A stretch of 13,018 bases of DNA, taken from contig VSOD01000078.1 of assembly GCA_009774655.1 (NCBI GenBank), forward strand, positions 1 through 13,018. The letters are read 5' to 3'. Origin of the DNA: Lachnospiraceae bacterium. GTDB lineage: Bacteria; Bacillota_A; Clostridia; Lachnospirales; Lachnospiraceae. Positions 6,984 to 13,018 of the stretch are shown here, in pieces (the first letter of the stretch is position 1; the number at the start of each line of letters is the position of its first letter). The position numbers were made by a program, and so were the translations under genes. The notes under the pieces were generated by a model. It saw only the letters and a list, made by a program, of their open reading frames with translations. It had not been told where the DNA came from and made no database searches.

Positions 6984-8105
6984 TTATTCTTCGCTAAAGT
7001 CATCTTTGGCTGTGTTCAATGCCGGTCTTTTATCTGACTCCGGCACAAGTGTCGGTTTCCCCTGCGGCTTTGTGATGAAGCCGGACAGGAGTTCGTTAAA
7101 CTTCTTCTTGCCGAGAAGAGAAGTCATTGCTGTGATTCCCAGAAGCTTCTTTTCATAAGGATCGAAGCCGGCAGCTTCCACTGTGGATGCGACTGCATTC
7201 TCATCGGAGTATTTGCGGTTCGATTTGCCTTCTACGACTTTGAAGCCGGGATACTCAACGCCGCTGAGTGCCTGCTGGAGTGCATATTCCTTGATATCAT
7301 TTGCCCAGGCGACCAGATCATCGATCCGGGGAAGGATGGCAGCAATCTCTGCTTCATCCAGGTTGGGCGGCATATCGAAGTCATACTGTGCGAGCTCCAG
7401 ATTGTGTTCGGCGCGCTTGCGGCAAGTTGCCTTTGCTTTGCAGAACTGGCAGTGGTCTCCGGCATGGAATTCGCCTTCGCCGTTGTAGGCCAGAGCTGCG
7501 GTGGGCTTTAAGATTTCCTCTGCCCATTTAATCAGATCATCTCTGCTGATCTCATAGGTACTGATGTTTTCGCGGCGGGGCTGAAAGATCGTCATGCGGA
7601 TGGTCTGGATGCTGTAGAGATATTCGTAGGTATCCAGAGCACCTAAGGCGTAGCACATCATCTGCGGATTCTCTTCGGCATCCACCAGGACACCGAGACC
7701 GTATTTGAAATCGATGATATGCAGCACATCGTCCGCGATGATCACGCAGTCGCCAGTTCCGAAGCCTTCCGGTACCCACTTGGAGAAGTCCAGCTTTTCT
7801 TCGATCAGGATCAGCGGGTCGGAGCAGTGTGTCTTTGCTTCTTCGATCTGCTCTGCGACGTAGGCTGCATACTGATCGGTACAGTCGTCCATCTCCGTAT
7901 CGAACCAGGTCAGGTTCTCTGTCGGATCCTCAGGATTCCTTCCCAGAAGCTTCTCCACCTTGTATTCGCAGAGTGCATGTGCATCGGTTCCCTGCTGGGC
8001 GTAAGGACTGCCGCTGTCGTTGATGCCAGCACACAGCTTTGCGCTGGGCGGGCAGGCGAGCCATCTGTGGCTTGCGGAGGCGGAAAGATATGCATGCTTA
8101 GGCAT
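6984..8105 (-). CDS. DUF2800 Cas4/AddB-like PD-(D/E)XK nuclease with predicted Fe-S cluster
   Basis: A 373-aa phage nuclease-family protein (DUF2800). The nuclease core shows GTGDCVI (D119) and HIIDFKYG (D132, K134), followed by Q148 in NPQMMCYALG. Four cysteines in Cas4/AddB arrangement, C18 (WLACPP) plus C219, C222 and C228 (HCQFCKAKATC), predict a [4Fe-4S] cluster that ties the ends of the fold together. The N-terminal SASASHRWLACPPSAKL is characteristic of the family. The start is ATG 8105 with GAAGGA 7 bases upstream; it overlaps the stop of the upstream gene by 8 bases (ATGCCTAA), indicating coupled translation. Expected role: 5'-3' exonuclease-type end processing for phage recombination and replication. 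The exact activity is inferred from fold motifs. Confidence 0.9.
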   Translation of the reverse strand: MPKHAYLSASASHRWLACPPSAKLCAGINDSGSPYAQQGTDAHALCEYKVEKLLGRNPEDPTENLTWFDTEMDDCTDQYAAYVAEQIEEAKTHCSDPLILIEEKLDFSKWVPEGFGTGDCVIIADDVLHIIDFKYGLGVLVDAEENPQMMCYALGALDTYEYLYSIQTIRMTIFQPRRENISTYEISRDDLIKWAEEILKPTAALAYNGEGEFHAGDHCQFCKAKATCRKRAEHNLELAQYDFDMPPNLDEAEIAAILPRIDDLVAWANDIKEYALQQALSGVEYPGFKVVEGKSNRKYSDENAVASTVEAAGFDPYEKKLLGITAMTSLLGKKKFNELLSGFITKPQGKPTLVPESDKRPALNTAKDDFSEE

Positions 8106-8463
8106 CGGTTAATCCTTCCACCTCTTTGACAAGTGCCGCGTAGTCCTTCGGATCCACATTGGTAAGGCTGCCTCCGTTGCCGTACTTCTGAACGATCGCT
8201 TTGACATCTGCCTTGAAGCGGCCTTCTGCTTTGTTTGCTTTCTTTGCGAGGATCCCTCTGACTTCTTCCTTGGAATACTGCTTTTCTGCAGGTGCTTCCG
8301 CAGGAGCGGGATCCTGTTTCTTTGTCTTCTTCTCAGGCTTTGCCGGGGCTGCTTCTTCGGTTCCGGAATAGAATTCCTTCAGAGCTCTGCCGGTCTCTGC
8401 CAGGGTTTCTCCGCAGCTGATCAGGTTGTCGATCATGGCGGAGAGTTCACTCATTTTGCTCAT
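8098..8463 (-). CDS. Phage hypothetical protein ('rrp5'-labelled family), helical N-term, Ala/Pro/Lys linker, basic C-term
   Basis: A 121-aa protein. The start at ATG 8463 is preceded by AGGGAGA at good spacing; an ATG at 8487 lacks a site. Residues 1-35 are a predicted helix (MIDNLISCGETLAETGRALK), 38-60 a low-complexity Ala/Pro/Lys linker, and 62-121 a compact helical domain (YSKEEVRGILAKKA, then ADVKAIVQKYGNGGSLTNV, then DYAALVKEVEGL). As far as I recall, homologues in prophages of Clostridia are often annotated 'rRNA biogenesis protein rrp5', a label without functional support. It regularly precedes the DUF2800 gene, here with an 8-bp overlap. The C-terminal domain resembles small DNA-binding helical folds, so a role as a replication accessory factor is possible but unproven. 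Confidence 0.82.
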   Translation of the reverse strand: MSKMSELSAMIDNLISCGETLAETGRALKEFYSGTEEAAPAKPEKKTKKQDPAPAEAPAEKQYSKEEVRGILAKKANKAEGRFKADVKAIVQKYGNGGSLTNVDPKDYAALVKEVEGLTDA

Positions 8464-8602
8464 GTTGGCTTTCTCCCTTCTGTTCATTCTGTAGTTTTCT
8501 TGCGAGCCGCTTGGCTACGACGCTGATGGCGATCAGAACATCGATGAGTTCTTCGTCCGTTCCGTCGAGGCCGGCGGTTTTTTCGATGGATTCTTTCTGC
8601 AT
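8447..8602 (-). CDS. Short conserved-type phage protein, first gene of the leftward operon
   Basis: A 51-aa reading frame. ATG 8602 (MQKESIEKTAGLDGTDEELI) has AGAGGT 7 bases upstream; the stop TGA at 8447-8449 overlaps the start region of the next gene by 17 bases, a typical translational-coupling geometry. The middle, DVLIAISVVAKRLARKL, is a predicted amphipathic helix and the tail is polar. No known domain is recognised. The good ribosome site, the coupling and the lack of any other gene here support it as real. Being first in the operon, closest to the repeat-rich control region, it may be a small regulatory or accessory protein. Confidence 0.72.
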   Translation of the reverse strand: MQKESIEKTAGLDGTDEELIDVLIAISVVAKRLARKLQNEQKGESQHEQNE

Positions 8603-8636
8603 CTGCAGCACCTCTCTTTCCGAAAGGGTTCTCCCT

Positions 8637-8676
8637 TTCCAGCTATGTAAGGACAGTTGCCTGGGATTTGACCGGA
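8637..8676 (+). repeat. Control-region repeat copy 1
   Basis: TTCC-AGCTATGTAA, then GGACAGTT (8651-8658), 10 variable bases and TGACCGGA (8669-8676). Both 8-base blocks are identical to copies 2 and 3 and the 10-base spacing is exactly kept. Confidence 0.85.
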
Positions 8677-8710
8677 ATGATTTTTGCCTTTTTCGTTGTC
8701 CGGTTTTCCT

Positions 8711-8750
8711 TCCCTGCTATGTATGGACAGTTCGATGTGAAGTGACCGGA
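8711..8750 (+). repeat. Control-region repeat copy 2
   Basis: A direct repeat of copy 1, offset by 74 bases: TGCTATGTAT, GGACAGTT (8725-8732), 10 variable bases, TGACCGGA (8743-8750). The upstream CTATGTA is shared with copy 1. Confidence 0.85.
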
Positions 8751-8809
8751 TGAAAAAAGGGGACTTGTTTTCGCCTATAAAAAGGAAGCAAAAGAAAGTC
8801 GCCAGAGTA

Positions 8810-8849
8810 TCCGGTCATTTGAAGGAAAACTGTCCTTACCAAGCTGGAA
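8810..8849 (-). repeat. Control-region repeat copy 3 (inverted)
   Basis: On the - strand: TTCCAGCTTGGTAA, GGACAGTT (8835-8828), 10 variable bases, TGACCGGA (8817-8810). It shares TTCCAGCT and GTAAGGACAGTT with copy 1 and points toward it. Confidence 0.85.
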
Positions 8850-8888
8850 GAAGTATGTCTTCACATTTTTAGAAAGCGAGGTAAAGCG

Positions 8889-9365
8889 ATGCGATTAGTT
8901 TTGCAGACGGCCAATGTGGTCTCTGACGCGAAGAACTGCTTGTACCCGAACCGGGTGGAAGCGGGGAACGCGGCTGAACTGCAGGAAGCCATCAAGAAGG
9001 ACCATGTGTGCGGTGAATATAAGAAGAACTACCGCAGCAAGGAAAACTTCATCCGTTCCAATGTGGCGGTCATGGACTGTGATAACGATCACTCCGAGGA
9101 TCCGGAAGAATGGATCACGCCGGAGAAGATGGAAGAGCTGTTCGGGGATTTTTCCTATGCAATAGCGTTCAGCCGCAACCACATGAAGGTGAAGGACGGC
9201 AAGTCCGAGAGACCGAGGTTCCATGTCTATTTCCAGATCGAAGAGGTTACAGATGAGAAGGTATACGCCGGCCTGAAGATCGCCATCCAGAAGCAGTACA
9301 CGTTTTTCGATGATAATGCCCTAGACGCGGCAAGGTTCATCTTCGCGCGGATACCGGAGAAGTGA
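8889..9365 (+). CDS. Primase-helicase fragment 1: N-terminal PrimPol-like domain
   Basis: This 158-aa fragment carries the primase catalytic core. The AEP-like signature is visible: VMDCDND (residues about 61-67, DxD metal ligands) and RPRFHVYF (about 108-115, the sxH-type motif). The last five residues (ARIPEK) are out-of-frame; the true frame continues as ADTGEVIWHEGW after a one-base loss near 9345. The next fragment's GTG (9362) overlaps this stop as GTGA with GGAG just upstream, so some re-initiation is imaginable. Confidence 0.75.
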   Translation: MRLVLQTANVVSDAKNCLYPNRVEAGNAAELQEAIKKDHVCGEYKKNYRSKENFIRSNVAVMDCDNDHSEDPEEWITPEKMEELFGDFSYAIAFSRNHMKVKDGKSERPRFHVYFQIEEVTDEKVYAGLKIAIQKQYTFFDDNALDAARFIFARIPEK

Positions 9366-10636
9366 TCTGGCATGAAGGCTGGATGACGATTGATGAGGAA
9401 ATCAGCCCGGTCGTGGAGACGGATGAGCCTGAGAAGCAGGAGGGCACGAGTTCCGGTCCGATCCTTCAGGGGAGTCGCAATAACACCATGAGCCGGTTCG
9501 CGTCCAGAATCCTGAAGAGGTACGGCGATACGGAAAAGGCTCATGTGGCATTCATGGAGCATGCGGAGAAATGCGATCCGCCGCTTCCGGAGGCAGAGCT
9601 GAACACCATCTGGAACAGTGCCGTGAGATTCTTCAATAAGAAGATTTCTTCCTCTGACGGGTATGTGCCGCCGGATCAGTACAATGCCGATTTCAGCGAT
9701 GCGTCGTTGAAGCCGGAGGACTATTCGGATATTGGGCAGGCAAAGGTATTGGTGCTGGAATACGGCAGTGAGCTCAGGTTCTCAGCAGCTACGGATTATC
9801 TCAGATATGACGGTGAACGCTGGGTGGAGGATGTGCAGCTGGCTATCGGTGCCATCGAAGAGTTCCTTGACCTGCAGCTGGTTGATGCCCAGCAGGACAA
9901 GGAAGATGCAGAGAAGGCTCTGGTCGATGCCGGGATACCGGAACCGATCGTTAAGAGCGGATCGAAAGCCGTGGCGAAGGAAGTCACGCCGGATCAGATG
10001 CCGCTTCTGTATGCGCTCATGGCAGCGGAGACTTATCTGAAGTTTGTGCTGAAGAGGCGTGATTACAAATACATCATTTCCACGGGGAATGCTGCGAAGC
10101 CGATGATCGGGATCGACGTGAATGATCTGGACAAGAATGAGTTCCTGATCAATACGCCGGTTGCCACCTATGATCTGAAGAAGGGGCTGACCGGGGAGCA
10201 GCCGCATGATCCGAGAGACCTGATCACGAAGATCACAACCTGTGCTCCGGGTGAGGAAGGGAAGCAGCTGTGGCTGGATGCCCTGAAACTTTTCTTCTGC
10301 AAGGATCAGCAGCTGATCGATTATGTGCAGTTGGTGGTGGGAATGGCGGCGATCGGAAAAGTCTATCAGGAACACATGATCATTGCCTATGGCGGCGGTG
10401 CCAACGGTAAATCGACTTTCTGGAACACGATCTTCCGGGTTCTGGGCGATTACGCCGGGAAGCTGTCTGCGGAAGCCCTGACCATGAACTGCAAGAGAAA
10501 TATCAAGCCGGAGATGGCGGAGCTGAAAGGCCGCAGGCTCATCATTTCTTCTGAGATGGAGGAAGGTATGAGGCTGAATACAGCGACGGTAAAGCAGCTT
10601 TGCTCTACGGATGAGATCCAGGCGGAGAAAATATAA
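9362..10636 (+). CDS. Primase-helicase fragment 2: PriCT-like, D5_N and SF3 ATPase core
   Basis: This 424-aa fragment starts at a GTG that is an internal codon of the parent gene. A PriCT-like helical region is seen at about residues 40-95 (MSRFASRILKRYGDTEKAH and NTIWNSAVRFF). The D5_N-type region follows (YLRYDGERWVEDV). The SF3 helicase core shows Walker A GGGANGKST (344-352) and Walker B RLIISSEME. The frame ends at AEKI because of an indel in the A-run at 10628-10631; sensor and arginine-finger motifs are in the next fragment, so this piece alone should not be an active helicase. Confidence 0.75.
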   Translation: MIWHEGWMTIDEEISPVVETDEPEKQEGTSSGPILQGSRNNTMSRFASRILKRYGDTEKAHVAFMEHAEKCDPPLPEAELNTIWNSAVRFFNKKISSSDGYVPPDQYNADFSDASLKPEDYSDIGQAKVLVLEYGSELRFSAATDYLRYDGERWVEDVQLAIGAIEEFLDLQLVDAQQDKEDAEKALVDAGIPEPIVKSGSKAVAKEVTPDQMPLLYALMAAETYLKFVLKRRDYKYIISTGNAAKPMIGIDVNDLDKNEFLINTPVATYDLKKGLTGEQPHDPRDLITKITTCAPGEEGKQLWLDALKLFFCKDQQLIDYVQLVVGMAAIGKVYQEHMIIAYGGGANGKSTFWNTIFRVLGDYAGKLSAEALTMNCKRNIKPEMAELKGRRLIISSEMEEGMRLNTATVKQLCSTDEIQAEKI

Positions 10637-11195
10637 GGCTCCGTTCCATTTTGTTCCGTCACATACGCTGGTGCTGTACACGAACCATCTGCCGAAGGTG
10701 GGTGCCAATGATGATGGCATCTGGAGAAGGCTGATCGTGATTCCCTTCAATGCGAAGATCACCGGGAAGAATGACATCAAGAATTATGCGGATTACCTGT
10801 ACGACCACGCCGGTTCCTTCATTATGAGCTGGATCATCGAAGGAGCGAAGAAGGCAGTGGAGATGGATTTCAAGGTGCCGCTGCCGAAGGTCGTGGAGGA
10901 TGCGATTGAGGCATATCGCGAGGACAACGACTGGATGGGACATTTCCTGGCTGACTGCTGTGACGTTGATAAGGGTGCTTCGGAGAAATCCGGGGAACTG
11001 TATCAGGCATACAGGGCGTACTGCCTGCAGAATGGTGAGTTTACCAGAAGCACGACGGACTTTCTATTCAGCGATCGAAAAGGCAGGCTTTGTCAGACGC
11101 AAGACGCGCTCCGGAATTATGGTTCATGGCCTGAGTTTGAAGGAAGGACAGGACTTCCTGGACTGAAGTGCAGGTCATGCAAGTCAATGGAGTAA
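10611..11195 (+). CDS. Primase-helicase fragment 3: SF3 sensor/arginine-finger and C-terminal domain
   Basis: True coding sense in this frame begins at KYKAPFHF (10632). HTLVLYTNHLPKVG holds the SF3 motif C asparagine, and GIWRRLIVIPF holds the arginine-finger region. A C-terminal helical domain (DNDWMGHFLADCC, YQAYRAYCLQNG) follows. After 11061 an extra T throws the frame out, so the last 44 or so residues to 11195 are spurious; the correct tail YSAIEKAGFVRRKTRSG to DFLD ends at 11166 in another frame. The nominal ATG at 10611 has no ribosome site. Confidence 0.7.
   Translation: MRSRRRKYKAPFHFVPSHTLVLYTNHLPKVGANDDGIWRRLIVIPFNAKITGKNDIKNYADYLYDHAGSFIMSWIIEGAKKAVEMDFKVPLPKVVEDAIEAYREDNDWMGHFLADCCDVDKGASEKSGELYQAYRAYCLQNGEFTRSTTDFLFSDRKGRLCQTQDALRNYGSWPEFEGRTGLPGLKCRSCKSME
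11168..11186 (+). repeat. GTGCAGGTC repeat, tandem 9-mer after the primase end
   Basis: TGCAGGTCA is followed directly by TGCAAGTCA (one mismatch), two bases after the reconstructed primase stop. GTGCAGGTC here matches the arms of the inverted repeat at 11242-11339. Confidence 0.55.
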
Positions 11196-11241
11196 CTGTT
11201 TTCAGAATGGTGACATTTCAGAAACGTTGATTTTAAGCCAT

Positions 11242-11339
11242 TGTGCAGGTCGTGAAGGGCTACTACTAAAAGTCCTATAAGAGAGTTTTTTGAAAATGCC
11301 TTAAAGGGAGTTTACGGGATGACTTTCACGACCTGCACA
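11242..11339. repeat. 15-bp perfect inverted repeat around a 68-base spacer
   Basis: TGTGCAGGTCGTGAA (11242-11256) is exactly reverse-complementary to 11325-11339. The stretch 11167-11365 between primase and nuclease genes holds no supported gene. The A/T-rich spacer contains CCTATAAGAG and a T6 run. The arms could be an operator pair, a replication signal or a large stem-loop. Confidence 0.8.
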
Positions 11340-11365
11340 CCTGAAAACTTTGATGGAGGTTAGTG

Positions 11366-11647
11366 ATGCGTGAAAAAGTCATAGAGCAGAAGCTGGTCGC
11401 TGAGGTGAAAAGTCGCGGCGGTATCTGTCCGAAGTGGGTGTCCCCAGGATTTGATGGGATGCCCGACCGGATCGTCTTACTGCCGGGAAGGCGCTTCGGA
11501 CTGGTGGAGGTCAAGGCTCCGGGTGAACGTCCGAGACCGCTGCAGGTTTCACGGCACCGGCTTCTAATGAGATTAGGCTTCCGGGTCTATTTACTGGATG
11601 ATCTGGAGCAGATTGGAGGAATACTGGATGAAATACAATCCACATGA
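11366..11647 (+). CDS. VRR-NUC domain nuclease
   Basis: A 93-aa stand-alone VRR-NUC protein, a PD-(D/E)XK-type nuclease common in phage replication modules and related to the nuclease domain of FAN1. Catalytic signature: GMPDRIVLLPG (D34), LVEVKAPG (E48, K50) and Q60 in PRPLQ, with RLLMRLGFRVYLLD at the end of the core. The start is ATG 11366 with GGAGGT five bases upstream; the GTG at 11363 is too close to that site. The stop overlaps the helicase gene by 20 bases, so the two are probably co-translated; joint action on branched DNA or replication ends is inferred from this constant pairing. Confidence 0.93.
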   Translation: MREKVIEQKLVAEVKSRGGICPKWVSPGFDGMPDRIVLLPGRRFGLVEVKAPGERPRPLQVSRHRLLMRLGFRVYLLDDLEQIGGILDEIQST

Positions 11648-13004
11648 TTATCAGATATATGCGATTAATTTTATAAAGGAGCATCCCATAGCGGCAATCC
11701 TGCTGGACATGGGTATGGGCAAGACCAGCATTGTACTGGCGGCGCTTAATGAGTTGATGTTTGACAGCTTTGAGGTAACAAAGGTGCTGATCATAGCGCC
11801 GCTACGAGTGGCAAAGCATACTTGGTCAGCGGAAATACAGAAATGGGATCAGCTGCGTGGGCTTCGGTACTCCATAGCCGTAGGTACGGCAGCAGAGAGG
11901 ATGAAAGCTCTTCAGGCGGATGCGGACATTTACATTATCAACAGAGAGAATGTTCCCTGGCTGATTGAGAAGAGCGGGCTGCCGTTTGACTACGATATGG
12001 TGGTGATCGATGAGCTGTCATCCTTTAAGAACTGGCAGGCGAAGAGATTCAAAGCACTGATGCAGGTTAGACCAAGGGTGAAAAGAATTGTCGGTTTGAC
12101 AGGAACGCCTTCCAGTAATGGATTGATGGATCTCTTTGCAGAATACAAGGTTCTGGATATGGGAGAACGCCTTGGAAGATTTATCAGCCAGTACAGGGTC
12201 GAGTATTTTGTGCCGGATCAAACGAACGGTCCGATCGTATACAGCTATCGGCTCAGGAAGGGTGCTGATAAAAGGATTTATGACAGGATTTCCGATATCA
12301 CGATTTCCATGAAGGGAACCGATCACCTGAAGATGCCGGAACTGATCAATTCCGAATATCCGGTATATCTGGATGAAGATGAGCGTGAGAAATATGAGGC
12401 GATGGCCAGTGACCTGGTGATCAATCTTCCGGGCGGTGAAGTGACAGCTGCCAATGCTGCGACACTTTCCGGAAAGCTGACACAGATGGCCAATGGTGCC
12501 GTTTATTCCGATGCCGACGGCATAGAGTTCATTCACGATAAGAAGCTGGATGCTCTGGAGGACATCATCGAGGCGGCAAACGGAAAGAGCGTTCTGGTGG
12601 CTTATTGGTACAAGCACGATCTCACACGGATTATCGAAAGGTTGTATGCCTTGGGAGTGAATTACGGAAAGCTGGATTCGGATCAGAGCATCGAAGACTG
12701 GAATGCAGGAAGACTGGAGGTAGGACTCATTCATCCGGCTTCTGCAGGACACGGCTTGAATCTTCAGAGTGGCGGTAATACGTTGGTGTGGTTCGGCATG
12801 ATCTGGAGCCTGGAGCTTTACCAGCAGACGGTGGCCAGGCTTTGGAGACAGGGGCAGGAATCCGGAACAGTTGTGGTGCAGCATATCATTACAGCCGATT
12901 CGATTGATGAGCGAATCATGAAGGCGCTTAACGCTAAGGGCAATACACAGGCCAGACTGATCGAAGCCGTGAAAGCGGAGGTAAGTTCCTATGGCAGTAA
13001 TTAA
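11628..13004 (+). CDS. Phage SNF2-family DEAD/DEAH-type helicase
   Basis: A 458-aa compact SNF2-like ATPase of phages. Motif I LLDMGMGKT (K32), motif Ia-like LIIAPLRV, motif II VVIDELS (128-131 DELS), motif III GLTGTPSSNG (156-165), then a C-terminal RecA fold with SAGHGLNLQSGG (motif V) and QQTVARLWRQGQ (399-410, motif VI). All helicase motifs are present and the gene looks intact. The start is ATG 11628 with GGAGGA seven bases upstream, inside the end of the VRR-NUC gene; an ATG at 11598 has no site. It likely translocates on double-stranded DNA to remodel protein-DNA complexes or forks during phage replication. The last 14 bases overlap the next gene. Confidence 0.95.
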   Translation: MKYNPHDYQIYAINFIKEHPIAAILLDMGMGKTSIVLAALNELMFDSFEVTKVLIIAPLRVAKHTWSAEIQKWDQLRGLRYSIAVGTAAERMKALQADADIYIINRENVPWLIEKSGLPFDYDMVVIDELSSFKNWQAKRFKALMQVRPRVKRIVGLTGTPSSNGLMDLFAEYKVLDMGERLGRFISQYRVEYFVPDQTNGPIVYSYRLRKGADKRIYDRISDITISMKGTDHLKMPELINSEYPVYLDEDEREKYEAMASDLVINLPGGEVTAANAATLSGKLTQMANGAVYSDADGIEFIHDKKLDALEDIIEAANGKSVLVAYWYKHDLTRIIERLYALGVNYGKLDSDQSIEDWNAGRLEVGLIHPASAGHGLNLQSGGNTLVWFGMIWSLELYQQTVARLWRQGQESGTVVVQHIITADSIDERIMKALNAKGNTQARLIEAVKAEVSSYGSN

Positions 13005-13018
13005 AAAACTGGCCGAGG
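12991..13018 (+). CDS. Start of the next phage gene (partial)
   Basis: ATG 12991 (MAVIKKLAE, then window end) lies inside the helicase gene in another frame with a perfect GGAGGT 8 bases upstream (12977-12982). Only nine codons are visible, so the product cannot be named; the ribosome site and operon geometry support a real gene. Confidence 0.6.

Larger units (their letters stand above)
8603..8888. promoter_or_regulatory. Divergent noncoding control region with three ordered repeats (candidate operator cluster or origin)
   Basis: These 286 bases separate the leftward operon (first ATG 8602) from the rightward primase gene (ATG 8889) and contain no supported gene. They hold three copies of GGACAGTT-N10-TGACCGGA, two on + and one on -, separated by A/T-rich stretches (8677-8697 T-rich, 8751-8795 A-rich). 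Divergent promoters must lie here, but no convincing -35/-10 pair is obvious: TATAAA at 8776 and TACATA (- strand, inside copy 1) have no good -35 partner. The arrangement fits binding sites for a phage regulator or replication initiator. Confidence 0.7.
8889..11166 (+). pseudogene. Phage primase-helicase (PrimPol-PriCT-SF3/D5), broken by three frameshifts
   Basis: Reading through three frames reconstructs one protein of about 758 aa, the usual size of this phage primase-helicase family: an N-terminal AEP/PrimPol-like primase, a PriCT-like linker, a D5-type domain and an SF3 helicase. The breaks are: a missing base in a Gly codon near 9345 (FIF then GADTGEVIWHEGW); an indel in the A-run 10628-10631 (QAEK then KYKAPFHF); and an extra T in 11061-11063 (TTDF then YSAIEKAGF). 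The natural end is the TGA at 11164-11166. The start ATG 8889 has GCGAGGTA at good spacing. No other gene in the phage part shows a break, which favours real decay, but assembly or read error is not excluded. Confidence 0.82.

Noticed and set aside
6353..6997. + strand open frame (214 codons) opposite the DUF2815 gene
   Set aside because: A shadow of the ssDNA-binding protein gene; no ribosome site and no domain.
8765..8781. Promoter TTGTTT/TATAAA for the primase gene
   Set aside because: The two boxes are only 5 bases apart, far below the 16-18 needed, and no other -35 fits TATAAA at 8776.
8603..8888. CRISPR-like array
   Set aside because: Only three copies, one inverted, with 10-base spacers inside the unit rather than about 30-base spacers between identical repeats; no cas genes.
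10625..10640. Programmed -1 ribosomal frameshift at the A-run in the primase
   Set aside because: The heptamer X XXY YYZ is not present in the correct phase, and the needed change is +1 (or -2); with two more breaks in the same gene an indel is simpler.
9782..10780. Long - strand open frame (332 codons) opposite the primase gene
   Set aside because: It is a shadow of the + strand primase-helicase: no ribosome site, no recognisable domain, and the opposite strand encodes clear helicase motifs.
12018..12884. Long - strand open frame (288 codons) opposite the SNF2 helicase gene
   Set aside because: It lies entirely inside the intact helicase gene, lacks a start signal and has low-complexity, non-protein-like composition.

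Overview
The window looks like a Firmicutes (Clostridia, probably gut Lachnospiraceae or Oscillospiraceae) chromosome or mobile element. Strong AGGAGG-type ribosome sites, tight overlapping operons and the particular set of phage replication genes support this; the exact genus cannot be read from the sequence.

Left part (1-4012, + strand, visibly more AT-rich than the rest): the 3' end of an anti-phage BREX-type operon. It holds the C-terminal part of a PglZ alkaline-phosphatase-like protein whose 5' end is cut by the window and probably frameshifted, a short-form BrxL AAA+ ATPase without an obvious Lon protease domain, a 65-residue protein with two CxxC knuckles, and a complete NifS/IscS-type cysteine desulfurase. 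The four genes are packed as one operon. PglZ + BrxL next to a cysteine desulfurase fits a type 4-like BREX, the type reported to carry a PAPS-reductase-family protein (BrxP), and suggests a sulfur-dependent DNA modification, by analogy with DndA/SspA in DNA phosphorothioation. BrxP, BrxC and any methylase are not visible because they would lie upstream. A hairpin terminator at 4028-4063 closes the operon.

Middle part (4068-8602, - strand): a phage-type replication/recombination operon. In transcription order it contains a 51-aa small protein, a 121-aa protein of the family often labelled 'rrp5' in phages, a DUF2800 Cas4-like PD-(D/E)XK nuclease, a DUF2815 (Enc34-type) ssDNA-binding protein, a one-helix membrane protein and a family A DNA polymerase with a proofreading exonuclease domain. 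It converges on the BREX operon.

Divergent control region (8603-8888): no gene, but three copies of an ordered 26-bp element GGACAGTT-N10-TGACCGGA (two forward, one reverse), within about 40-bp similar blocks. It is a candidate operator cluster or replication origin.

Right part (8889-13018, + strand): a primase-helicase (PrimPol-like domain, PriCT-like domain, SF3 helicase) broken by three separate indels into three reading frames; then a noncoding stretch with a 15-bp perfect inverted repeat, a VRR-NUC nuclease, a SNF2 helicase and the first codons of another gene. Together the middle and right parts form the usual replication module of temperate phages of Clostridia (polymerase, SSB, nuclease, primase-helicase, VRR-NUC, SNF2), here laid out divergently. 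No integrase, structural, tRNA, rRNA or CRISPR feature is visible.
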